From: Pseudomonadota bacterium
Lineage (GTDB): Bacteria; Pseudomonadota; Gammaproteobacteria; Burkholderiales; Thiobacillaceae
Reading direction: 5' to 3'
Assembly: GCA_021802595.1 (NCBI GenBank)
Contig: JAJZRT010000287.1
Span: forward strand, 1 to 5,568
DNA: 5,568 bases
Of this stretch, positions 1-5,568 are shown piece after piece. The translations under genes were made by a program, and so were the position numbers. The notes below the pieces were generated by a model. That model was not told the DNA's origin. It made no database searches and saw nothing but the letters and a program-made list of their open reading frames with translations. Position 1 is the first letter of the stretch; each line of letters opens with the position of its first letter.

Positions 1-267
1 CTCGACCGTCGCGCGGAAAAGCGTGCCCTGGCGCAGCCGCAGCACGGGTCCGGGCGTGACGCCGTTGTAGGCCCAGACCGCGGTGGCCGGGGCTTTGTCG
101 CCGACCATCGAGACTTCGGCCGGCGCTGGCCGAATCCGCGAGATCTTTGGTGATTCGGCTTCTGCGTGCAGCCGGTTGGATTGCGAGGCAATTACCGCAA
201 CAGAACTCGCTGCCACGGTCGTCAACAGCCGCCGACGGCTGAGCGCCGGCAAGAATGATGTTGTCAT
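1..267 (-). CDS. Multicopper oxidase, N-terminal part (partial; C-terminus beyond window)
   Basis: This is the first 89 codons of a periplasmic multicopper oxidase, probably a copper-tolerance enzyme of the CueO/CopA (PcoA) type that oxidises Cu(I) with O2. The protein begins MTTSFLPALSRRRLLTTVAA: the SRRRLL twin-arginine motif (residues 10-15) followed by a hydrophobic stretch indicates Tat export, as expected for an enzyme folded with its copper before transport. Residues about 66-89 (WAYNGVTPGPVLRLRQGTLF and following) match the conserved start of the first cupredoxin domain. The His-X-His copper ligands would lie beyond the window edge. The ATG start at 267 is supported by the Tat signal and a GGAG ribosome site at 271-274, slightly close to the start. 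The gene lies 80 bases downstream of the small cysteine-protein gene on the same strand. Family assignment is firm; the exact subfamily and substrate are inferred from context. Confidence 0.88.
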   Translation of the reverse strand, partial: MTTSFLPALSRRRLLTTVAASSVAVIASQSNRLHAEAESPKISRIRPAPAEVSMVGDKAPATAVWAYNGVTPGPVLRLRQGTLFRATVE

Positions 268-282
268 GTTCTCCGTCCAAAT

Positions 283-295
283 CGGCGCAGCGCCG
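283..295. other. Perfect 13-base dyad upstream of the multicopper oxidase gene
   Basis: CGGCGC-A-GCGCCG reads identically on both strands around one central base. It sits 8 bases upstream of the oxidase GGAG site. It could be a small operator or simply a GC-rich chance palindrome; a one-base centre cannot form a normal hairpin loop. Function is unknown. Confidence 0.25.
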
Positions 296-324
296 GCGTG
301 TTGGCACGCGCATTTCCGGTGTCA

Positions 325-346
325 GGCGGACGCTCGCAGCGCCGCC
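325..346 (-). other. GC-rich hairpin just after the small gene's stop codon
   Basis: On the plus strand, ggcgg/ccgcc and cgct/agcg arms pair around a 3-base loop, with one bulged A at 330 (9 base pairs in all). It begins one base after the stop codon of the small gene (348-350). No T-run follows on the minus strand, so it is not a standard intrinsic terminator. It might be an mRNA-stabilising or attenuating structure between the small gene and the oxidase, or chance in GC-rich DNA. Confidence 0.35.
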
Positions 347-347
347 G

Positions 348-710
348 TCAGACCTGGACGGGGGGTCTCGGGGGTATGGGATCGGGAGCCAGCGGCCATC
401 CGCTCGGACCAGCAAGCGGGCCGGGCGCATAGACAGTCGGCTGCCAGACCGTCGCGTTGACGACGTCAGGCGCGGGCAGAACAGCGGCGAGCGCACCAAC
501 GCACATGCTCGGACCACAGGGCAAAGCCTTTGCGTGATCGCCAGTTACCTTGCCCGGCACCGGCGCATCGTCCGGACAATCCGCACAGTGGGTCGTCTGC
601 ATCATGACCGTCATGGGCACCGCCATCACGCGCTGCGGCATCGCCACCGTGAGGATGAGGGCGATAACGGACAGCCACGACATGAACCAGCCGATGCGAC
701 CCAGGGTCAT
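348..710 (-). CDS. Small exported Cys/Pro-containing protein of unknown function in a copper locus
   Basis: This encodes 120 residues. I do not recognise a named family. Residues 1-30 look like a Sec signal peptide: Arg5, a hydrophobic core (about 8-24) and a V-M-A cleavage motif ending at Ala30, leaving about 90 mature residues. The mature part has two cysteine pairs, C42-A-D-C45 and C65-GPSM-C70, with His41 and His59 nearby, plus several methionines (M33, M36, M37, M69). These residues could bind Cu(I) or form disulfides. The last 42 residues hold 13 prolines and are probably unstructured. The ATG at 710 is chosen because it is the first in-frame start after the IS remnant and lies at the predicted transcription start. 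No Shine-Dalgarno sequence precedes it, fitting leaderless translation. Met10 (683) is an alternative start, but it shortens the signal's N-region. Its position between a copper pump and a multicopper oxidase suggests a periplasmic copper-handling role (inference). Confidence 0.72.
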   Translation of the reverse strand: MTLGRIGWFMSWLSVIALILTVAMPQRVMAVPMTVMMQTTHCADCPDDAPVPGKVTGDHAKALPCGPSMCVGALAAVLPAPDVVNATVWQPTVYAPGPLAGPSGWPLAPDPIPPRPPVQV

Positions 711-716
711 GTCAGT

Positions 717-745
717 AGTATAGGCATGATGATGGGGCCGCTCAA
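717..745 (-). promoter_or_regulatory. Predicted sigma-70-type promoter for the small gene and oxidase
   Basis: The minus strand reads TTGAGC (745-740), a 17-base spacer (739-723), then TATACT (722-717). This is 4/6 and 5/6 to the TTGACA/TATAAT consensus at optimal spacing. Counting about 7 bases from the -10 box puts the start site at about 710, the A of the small gene's ATG, so the transcript would be leaderless. The spacer is 17, not 19 bases, so it is not a typical CueR/MerR-type promoter. I see no other clear operator. The -35 box lies one base from the end of the IS3 remnant. Confidence 0.6.
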
Positions 746-746
746 G

Positions 747-857
747 ATGGTTAAACCAATCGACCCAGGTCAGCGTCGCAAACTCGACCGCCTCGAAGCT
801 GCGCCACGGTCCGCGCCGGTGGATCACCTCGGCCTTGTAGAGGCCGTTGATCGTCTC
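747..857 (-). mobile_element. IS3-family transposase (OrfB) C-terminal remnant
   Basis: Read on the minus strand, 37 codons give a stretch beginning ETINGLYKAEVIHRRGPW and ending WVDWFNH. From memory this is the region near the C-terminus of IS3-family OrfB integrases, where the Glu of ETING is the last residue of the catalytic DDE triad. The usual continuation (RRLLEPIGNIPPAEAE) is missing after the His at 749-747, and the upstream part of the integrase (both Asp residues, VGDSYDNALA) is missing before 857. No terminal inverted repeats are recognisable. It is therefore a doubly truncated, inactive scar. It overlaps the last 34 bases of the cusA reading frame in another frame. It also reads in frame into the small gene without a stop, but the break in similarity at 747 and the promoter and ATG beyond it suggest this is accidental. 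Confidence 0.85.
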
Positions 858-3800
858 GACGATGGCGCAGGTTCGCGCGCGGTCGCCGACACGATGCTGT
901 CCCGCGGCAAGCGCCATCCTTTGACGATCGCGTAGATCGCCGGGATGACCAGCAGCGTCAGGATCGTAGAGGAGACCATCCCGCCGACCATCGGAACGGC
1001 AATGCGCCGCATGACTTCGGAGCCGGTGCCATTGCTCCAGAGGATCGGCAGCAGCCCCGCCATGATCGCAACCACCGTCATCATCTTCGGCCGGACTCGT
1101 TCCACCGCTCCGGTCATGATCGCCCGACGCAAATCCGCGCGGCTCAACGCCTTGCCTTCGACAAGACGCTGCTGCCGGATGTCGGAAAGCGCATGGTCGA
1201 GGTAGATCAGCATGACCACGCCGGTCTCGGCGGCGACACCGGCAAGCGCGATGAAGCCGACCGCCACCGCCACGCTCATATTGTAGCCCAGCCACCACAT
1301 CAGCCAGGCGCCCCCGACCAGCGCGAAGGGCACCGAGAGCATCACGATCAGCGTCTCGGTCAGCCGGCCGAAATTCAGGAACAGCAGCACCAGGATCACG
1401 ACCAGGGTCGCCGGCACCACCACTCTGAGTTTGGCCTCGGCGCGCTGCAGGTACTCGAACTGGCCGCTCCACTCGATGTGGTAGCCGGGCGGCAGCTTGA
1501 CCTGCTCGGCCACCTTTCGCGACGCCTCGGCCACATACCCGCCAAGGTCGCGGCCTTCGAGATCGACGTAGATATAGGCCACTGGCTGCGCGTTCTCGGT
1601 GCGGATGCTGGGCGGTCCCATGGTGACCCGCACGCGGGCGATTTGGCCGAGCGGCACCATCGCGCCGCCCATCGTGGGCACCAGCACCTGGCTGGCGATC
1701 GCCTCCGGATCATCGCGTAGCGCACGTGGATAGCGGACGTTCACGCCGTAGCGCTCGCGCCCTTCCACTGTGGTGGTGACGGTCTCACCGCCCAGCGCGG
1801 TGGCGACGACCTTCTGCACGTCGTCTACCGACAATCCGTAACGCGCGGCGGCTTCGCGATCCGGCACGATCTCGATGTAATGGCCTCCCTCCTGGCGTTC
1901 CGCGAAGGCGCTCGTGGTGCCGGGCACGTCGTGGACCACTTTCACAACGTCGGTTGCCAACTGATCCAGTTCCTGGAGGTCCGGGCCGAACACCTTGACC
2001 CCGACCGGCGTCCGGATGCCTGTGCTAAGCATGTCGATGCGCGCCTTGATCGGCATGGTCCAGGCGTTACTGACGCCTGGTAGTTGGAGCGCCGCATTCA
2101 TGTCGGCGATGAGCTTGTCGACGGTCATGCCCGCGGGCCATTCGCTCGGAGGCTTCAGGTTGACTACCGTCTCGCTCATCTCGACCGGTGCCGGGTCGGT
2201 CGCGGTCATTGCCCGGCCGGCCTTGCCGAAGACCGAGGCAACTTCCGGGAACGACTTGATGATCCGATCCTGGGTCTGAAGAAGCTCTGCCGCCTTGGTC
2301 ACCGACAGGCCGGGCAGAGTCACCGGCATGAACAGCAGGGTGCCTTCATTCAGGCTGGGCATGAATTCGCTGCCAAGCTGCGATGCCGGCCAGATCGTGA
2401 CACCCAGCACGGCGACAGCAACGATCACCGCGAGCGAGGGAATGCGCAGGACAAGACGGATGACCGGGCGATAGAGCCAGATCAGCACCCGATTGATTGG
2501 ATTCCTGGCTTCCGGGACGATGTGGCCGCGGACGAAGAACAGCATCAGCACCGGCACCAGCGTGACCGATAGGATCGCACCACCGGCCATCGCGAAGGTC
2601 TTCGTGTAAGCCAGTGGCTTGAACAGCCTTCCTTCCTGGTCTTCGAGGGCAAAGACCGGCAAGAACGAGGCCACGATCACCAGCAGGCTAAAGAACAGCG
2701 ACGGCCCAACTTCCTTGGCCGCTGCGATAAGCGCCGGTCCGCGCGGCTCCCCGGGCTTCAACCGCTCGACATGCTTGTGGGCGTTCTCGATCATCACAAT
2801 CGCCGCATCCACCATGGCGCCGAGCGCAATCGCGATGCCGCCCAGGCTCATGATGTTCGAGCCGATGCCGAGCGCATGCATGCCGGCAAAGGCGAGCAGT
2901 ACGCCGATCGGCAGGGTCAGGATCGCGACCAGCGCACTGCGCACATGCAGCAGGAAGATGACGCAAACTGCAGCGACGATCAGGCTCTCCTCGACCAGCG
3001 TATGTTTTAGCGTGTGGATCGCGCTGTCGATGAGCTGCGAGCGGTCGTAGACCGGCTCGATCGACACGCCTTCGGGCAGGCCTGGCTTCAGCTCCTCGAT
3101 CTTGGCCTTGATGTTGTCGATCGTCGTCAGCGCGTCCGCGCCATCGCGTTTCAGAGCGATGCCGCCCACCACCTCGCCGGTGCCGTTCATCTCGGCGATG
3201 CCGCGTCGTTCGTCAGGTCCGAGTTCGATCCGGGCCACGTCCTTGAGTAGCACGGGCGTGCCCGATCCGCTTGGATCGGCCTTGAGCACGACGTTGCCGA
3301 GATCCTGCATATTGCGCAGGTAGCCCCGGCCGCGGATCATGTACTCCGTCTCGCTCATCTCGATCGTGCGGCCGCCGACATCGCGGTTGCTGGCGCGGAT
3401 GGCGTCGGACACGCGGTCGAGCGGGATGCCGTAGGCTTGCAGCTTCCGGGGATCGACGACGACCTGGTATTGCTTCTCGAAACCACCGACGCTGGCGACC
3501 TCGGCGACGCCCTTCGCGGTGACGAGGTTGTAGCGTACGATCCAATCCTGGATGCTGCGCAATTCTGCCAACGTGCGCTGGGCGCCAAGCACGACATATT
3601 CGTAGACCCAACCGACGCCGCTGGCATCCGGCCCCAATGCGGGCGTGACTCCCTCCGGGAGGCGCTTGGCTGCGAAGTTGAGATATTCCAGGACGCGCGA
3701 GCGCGCCCAGTAGAGATCGGTCCCATCGTCGAACACCACGTAGACGAATGAGAGACCGAAGTCCGAAAATCCGCGCACGACCTTGGCGTGCGGCACGGCC

Positions 3801-4021
3801 AGCAGCGCCGTCGTGAGCGGATAGGTCACCTGGTCCTCGACGACCTGCGGCGCCTGTCCTGGGTAGTCGGTGTAGACGATGACCTGGGTGTCAGAGAGGT
3901 CGGGGAGAGCGTCGAGCGGTGTATTGGCCACGGACCAGATGCCGACGCCGACGAGCATGAAGGTTGCGAGCAGCACCAACATCTTGTTGCGAGCGCAAAG
4001 CTCGATGAGCCGGCCGATCAT
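824..4021 (-). CDS. cusA: Cu(I)/Ag(I) efflux RND pump, CusA family
   Basis: This is the proton-driven inner-membrane pump of a CusCBA-type complex, moving periplasmic or cytoplasmic Cu(I)/Ag(I) out through the adaptor and outer-membrane channel. It has 1065 residues (family about 1040-1050). Layout: TM1 about 13-31, periplasmic porter loop 32-338, TM2-TM6 about 340-497, TM7 about 527-547, second porter loop 550-865, TM8-TM12 about 868-1033. The three metal-binding methionines of E. coli CusA (M573, M623, M672) correspond to M565, M615 and M664 at a constant offset, in LLFMPVTLPG, VEMSETV and IDMLSTGI. TM4 reads GGIAIALGAMVDAAIVMIEN (394-413) with the proton-relay Asp405; E932 and K979 match the other relay residues. 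This signature marks the monovalent-cation group, not Zn/Co/Cd CzcA. The ATG is preceded by AGGGAG (4034-4029) at 7 bases and overlaps the cusB stop (ATGA). Oddity: all TMs are intact, but after about residue 1040 the tail looks non-native, and about residues 1055-1065 are read out of frame from an IS3 remnant. Confidence 0.95.
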   Translation of the reverse strand: MIGRLIELCARNKMLVLLATFMLVGVGIWSVANTPLDALPDLSDTQVIVYTDYPGQAPQVVEDQVTYPLTTALLAVPHAKVVRGFSDFGLSFVYVVFDDGTDLYWARSRVLEYLNFAAKRLPEGVTPALGPDASGVGWVYEYVVLGAQRTLAELRSIQDWIVRYNLVTAKGVAEVASVGGFEKQYQVVVDPRKLQAYGIPLDRVSDAIRASNRDVGGRTIEMSETEYMIRGRGYLRNMQDLGNVVLKADPSGSGTPVLLKDVARIELGPDERRGIAEMNGTGEVVGGIALKRDGADALTTIDNIKAKIEELKPGLPEGVSIEPVYDRSQLIDSAIHTLKHTLVEESLIVAAVCVIFLLHVRSALVAILTLPIGVLLAFAGMHALGIGSNIMSLGGIAIALGAMVDAAIVMIENAHKHVERLKPGEPRGPALIAAAKEVGPSLFFSLLVIVASFLPVFALEDQEGRLFKPLAYTKTFAMAGGAILSVTLVPVLMLFFVRGHIVPEARNPINRVLIWLYRPVIRLVLRIPSLAVIVAVAVLGVTIWPASQLGSEFMPSLNEGTLLFMPVTLPGLSVTKAAELLQTQDRIIKSFPEVASVFGKAGRAMTATDPAPVEMSETVVNLKPPSEWPAGMTVDKLIADMNAALQLPGVSNAWTMPIKARIDMLSTGIRTPVGVKVFGPDLQELDQLATDVVKVVHDVPGTTSAFAERQEGGHYIEIVPDREAAARYGLSVDDVQKVVATALGGETVTTTVEGRERYGVNVRYPRALRDDPEAIASQVLVPTMGGAMVPLGQIARVRVTMGPPSIRTENAQPVAYIYVDLEGRDLGGYVAEASRKVAEQVKLPPGYHIEWSGQFEYLQRAEAKLRVVVPATLVVILVLLFLNFGRLTETLIVMLSVPFALVGGAWLMWWLGYNMSVAVAVGFIALAGVAAETGVVMLIYLDHALSDIRQQRLVEGKALSRADLRRAIMTGAVERVRPKMMTVVAIMAGLLPILWSNGTGSEVMRRIAVPMVGGMVSSTILTLLVIPAIYAIVKGWRLPRDSIVSATAREPAPSSRRSTASTRPR

Positions 4022-5388
4022 GGCGTCGCTCCCTGAGTGGCCGGGGATTTAGCGCCATCGGCAAACCCTTGTAGGGCGGCGCGCAGGTTGCTTTCCGCGT
4101 CGATCAGGAAGTTGGCGTCGACGACGACCTGCTCACCGGGTTTGACGCCGTCCAGCACCTGAACCCAGTCATCGCCGTGAATGCCGAGATGGACAGATCG
4201 TGGCTTGAAGCGCCCTTCGCCCCGCGCCACCAGGACCACCTGATGTGTGCCGCTGTCGAGCACGGCGGAGTTGGGCACGGTGAGGGCCGGCTGTCCGTTT
4301 GATGAGGCGTCGACCTGCACCTCCGCATACATCGCGGCCCGCAGCGCACCATCCGGATTGGGCAGCACGATCCGCACGCGCGCCGTCCGCGTCTCGGCCG
4401 ACAGAGACGGGTAGATGAAATCGACCTTGCCTTCGAAGGTTCGACCGGGGAACGCGACGAAAGTGGCGCGCACTATCTGTCCGGGCTGGATTGCGCCCAG
4501 ATCCTGCTCCTGCACCTGCGCGATTAACCACAGGTCGGAGAGATCGGCGGTTTTGTAGAGCGCCTCGCCGGCATCCACCCGCATGCCCTCCTGCACGGGT
4601 TTGTCGATGATCACACCATCGGCCGGCGCCAGGACCGGGATGCGCCTGGCCGAGCGGCCGGTTCGGCGCAATCGGGCAATTTCCTCCGCGGGGATATCGA
4701 GGGCGCGCAGACGTTGGTCGGACGCTGCGCCGATGGCGCCGCCCATCCGGGTCGCGACGAGGTATTCTTCCTCGGACGCCACCAGGTCAGGGGCGTAGAT
4801 CTCGGCCAGAACCTGACCGCGTTTGACCGGATCACCCGTTGCGGCCACGGCCAAGTGTTCGATCCAGCCGGGCACCCTTGTCGTGACCGTCGCCAGGTGC
4901 CGCTCATCGAACTGCAAAATGCCGGTTGCCTGAACCGCCCGCGTGGCTGCCGGCCGCATCTCTACGGCTTCGGTCCGTACGCCCAGGATCTGCAAGCGGC
5001 CGGGGGCGATCCGAACCGTGCCGGGCGGATCGCCTTGGGTGCCCTCGTCAGCGTAAACGGGCAGGTAGTTCATGCCCATGGAATCTTTCTTGGGCTTGGG
5101 CGATGTGTCCGGCAGACCCATTGGATTGCGGTAGTAGAGAATGCGCTGTGCGCCACCTGCTTGCTTTGCCGGCGGCGCAGGCAGAGCGGCGGCTTGGGCC
5201 ATCGCACTATCAATGAAGACCGGCTTGTAATCACGCCCGTCCGCCGCCTTCTTTGGGCCGGCGGCATAGAATGGCTTGCCGTCCGGATCCTGGTAGTAGA
5301 GTGGCGGCCGATCCTGTCCTGCCATTCCAATCACGGTGCCGAGCCCGATGGTGATGACCGCAGACACAGCGATAAGGGCGCGCTTCAC
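4018..5388 (-). CDS. cusB: Periplasmic adaptor (membrane fusion protein), CusB family, with duplicated metal-binding domain
   Basis: This adaptor links the CusA pump to the outer-membrane channel and delivers Cu(I)/Ag(I) to the pump. It has 456 residues. Residues 1-22 form an N-terminal signal or anchor. Residues 83-112 are a heavy-metal-binding domain (YYRNPMGLPDTSPKPKKDSM, then GMNYLPVY). M90, M104 and M106 probably correspond to the metal-binding methionines of the E. coli CusB N-terminus. Residues 29-58 are a second, degenerate copy (LYYQDPDGKPF to DYKPVF) that lacks these methionines. Then come a barrel-sandwich/lipoyl-like region (about 157-200 and 250-280) split by a short alpha-hairpin (about 201-249), a beta-barrel (about 283-360) and a membrane-proximal domain (about 365-430). 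There are no cysteines. The start is GTG (5388-5386), overlapping the upstream TGA stop as GTGA. It is chosen because it gives a complete signal sequence and no in-frame ATG occurs before residue 22. Its 3' end overlaps cusA by 4 bases. Confidence 0.93.
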   Translation of the reverse strand: MKRALIAVSAVITIGLGTVIGMAGQDRPPLYYQDPDGKPFYAAGPKKAADGRDYKPVFIDSAMAQAAALPAPPAKQAGGAQRILYYRNPMGLPDTSPKPKKDSMGMNYLPVYADEGTQGDPPGTVRIAPGRLQILGVRTEAVEMRPAATRAVQATGILQFDERHLATVTTRVPGWIEHLAVAATGDPVKRGQVLAEIYAPDLVASEEEYLVATRMGGAIGAASDQRLRALDIPAEEIARLRRTGRSARRIPVLAPADGVIIDKPVQEGMRVDAGEALYKTADLSDLWLIAQVQEQDLGAIQPGQIVRATFVAFPGRTFEGKVDFIYPSLSAETRTARVRIVLPNPDGALRAAMYAEVQVDASSNGQPALTVPNSAVLDSGTHQVVLVARGEGRFKPRSVHLGIHGDDWVQVLDGVKPGEQVVVDANFLIDAESNLRAALQGFADGAKSPATQGATP

Positions 5389-5568
5389 AGATCACCGCCG
5401 ATCAGGCGTTCGACCGCGGCGAGTTCGACCTGCTCATCGAGCTGAGTCTGAAGCAGGCGCAAGTCGACCTCGTGGATCTGATGCTCGGCGGTGATCGCAG
5501 CGGTCAGATCACCCTTGCCCTGGCTGTAGTTGGCCAGAACCGTCTGGAAGGTGGCGCGTGCCTGAGGC
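5385..5568 (-). CDS. TolC-family outer-membrane efflux factor, C-terminal end (partial; CusC-like)
   Basis: This is the last 60 codons of an outer-membrane factor whose 5' part lies beyond the window; the first base of the window end is a partial codon. The translated end runs from PQARATFQTVLANYSQGKGD to VELAAVERLIGGDL and stop. Outer-membrane factors of metal RND systems typically end this way: a periplasmic alpha-helix with a heptad-like pattern (QTVLANYSQGKGDLTAAITA), then a helix ending in a short Gly-containing tail. Its stop (TGA, 5387-5385) overlaps the GTG start of the adaptor gene, so it is the first of the three efflux genes seen here. By position it should be the channel partner of the CusB/CusA proteins. 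Subfamily cannot be set from 60 residues. Confidence 0.82.
   Translation of the reverse strand, partial: PQARATFQTVLANYSQGKGDLTAAITAEHQIHEVDLRLLQTQLDEQVELAAVERLIGGDL

Noticed and set aside
325..346. Rho-independent terminator after the small gene
   Set aside because: A stem is present but no U-tract follows on the minus strand, so it is listed only as a hairpin.
466..678. 70-codon minus-strand frame inside the small gene
   Set aside because: It is another frame of the same DNA. The overlapping 120-codon frame has a signal peptide, Cys pairs and a promoter, whereas this one has none.
748..758. Short palindrome TGGTT-A-AACCA beside the -35 box as a possible operator
   Set aside because: It falls inside the transposase remnant, where it encodes the conserved WFNH residues, so coding origin explains it.
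255..935. 226-codon plus-strand open frame over the small gene and IS remnant
   Set aside because: It lies antisense to the small exported protein, the IS remnant and the cusA end. Its product is Arg/His-rich with no recognisable domain, typical of antisense frames in GC-rich DNA.
348..1472. 374-codon minus-strand frame joining cusA sequence, transposase remnant and the small protein
   Set aside because: The first half is a frame-shifted reading of cusA, the middle is the IS remnant and only the last 120 codons look like a real protein. The continuity is accidental; it is not treated as a fusion gene.
1193..1720. 175-codon plus-strand frame and similar plus-strand frames across 1193-4036
   Set aside because: All are antisense to cusA, which has full-length family similarity. 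The products are His/Asp/Arg-rich without domains.
4714..5445. 243-codon plus-strand frame
   Set aside because: It is antisense to cusB and the end of the outer-membrane factor gene, with no recognisable domain.

Overview
This GC-rich window is almost wholly coded on the minus strand. It holds a copper/silver detoxification cluster of the kind found in alphaproteobacteria. Codon use, the style of the CusA/CusB proteins and the type of insertion-sequence remnant suggest a sphingomonad or rhizobial relative, but the sequence alone does not fix the genus. The cluster reads from high to low coordinates.

In transcription order it contains: (1) the last 60 codons of a TolC-family outer-membrane factor (5568 to 5385); (2) a CusB-type periplasmic adaptor (5388 to 4018); (3) a CusA-type heavy-metal RND pump (4021 to 824); (4) a small exported, cysteine-containing protein of unknown function (710 to 348); and (5) the first 89 codons of a Tat-exported multicopper oxidase (267 to 1, running off the window). 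The first three genes overlap by 4 bases each (GTGA and ATGA), as in a translationally coupled tripartite efflux operon. CusA keeps the three methionines and the TM4 signature of Cu(I)/Ag(I) pumps. CusB carries an N-terminal methionine metal-binding domain. Together they would bind periplasmic Cu(I)/Ag(I) and move it across the outer membrane, while the oxidase would probably convert Cu(I) to less toxic Cu(II).

The unusual part is the junction between the pump gene and the small gene. A 111-base remnant of an IS3-family transposase (its C-terminal region, 37 residues) lies at 747-857 in the same orientation. It has replaced or altered the 3' end of cusA, so the pump ends in a short tail partly encoded out of frame by IS DNA. 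Directly beside the remnant is a good sigma-70-like promoter (TTGAGC, 17 bases, TATACT). Its predicted start site falls on the ATG of the small gene, which would give a leaderless mRNA. The small gene and oxidase may therefore be transcribed separately from the pump operon.

I see no RNA gene, CRISPR array or clear intrinsic terminator. The core genes belong to known families. The least understood items are the small cysteine protein, the IS scar with its neighbouring promoter, and the degenerate duplicated metal-binding domain in CusB.
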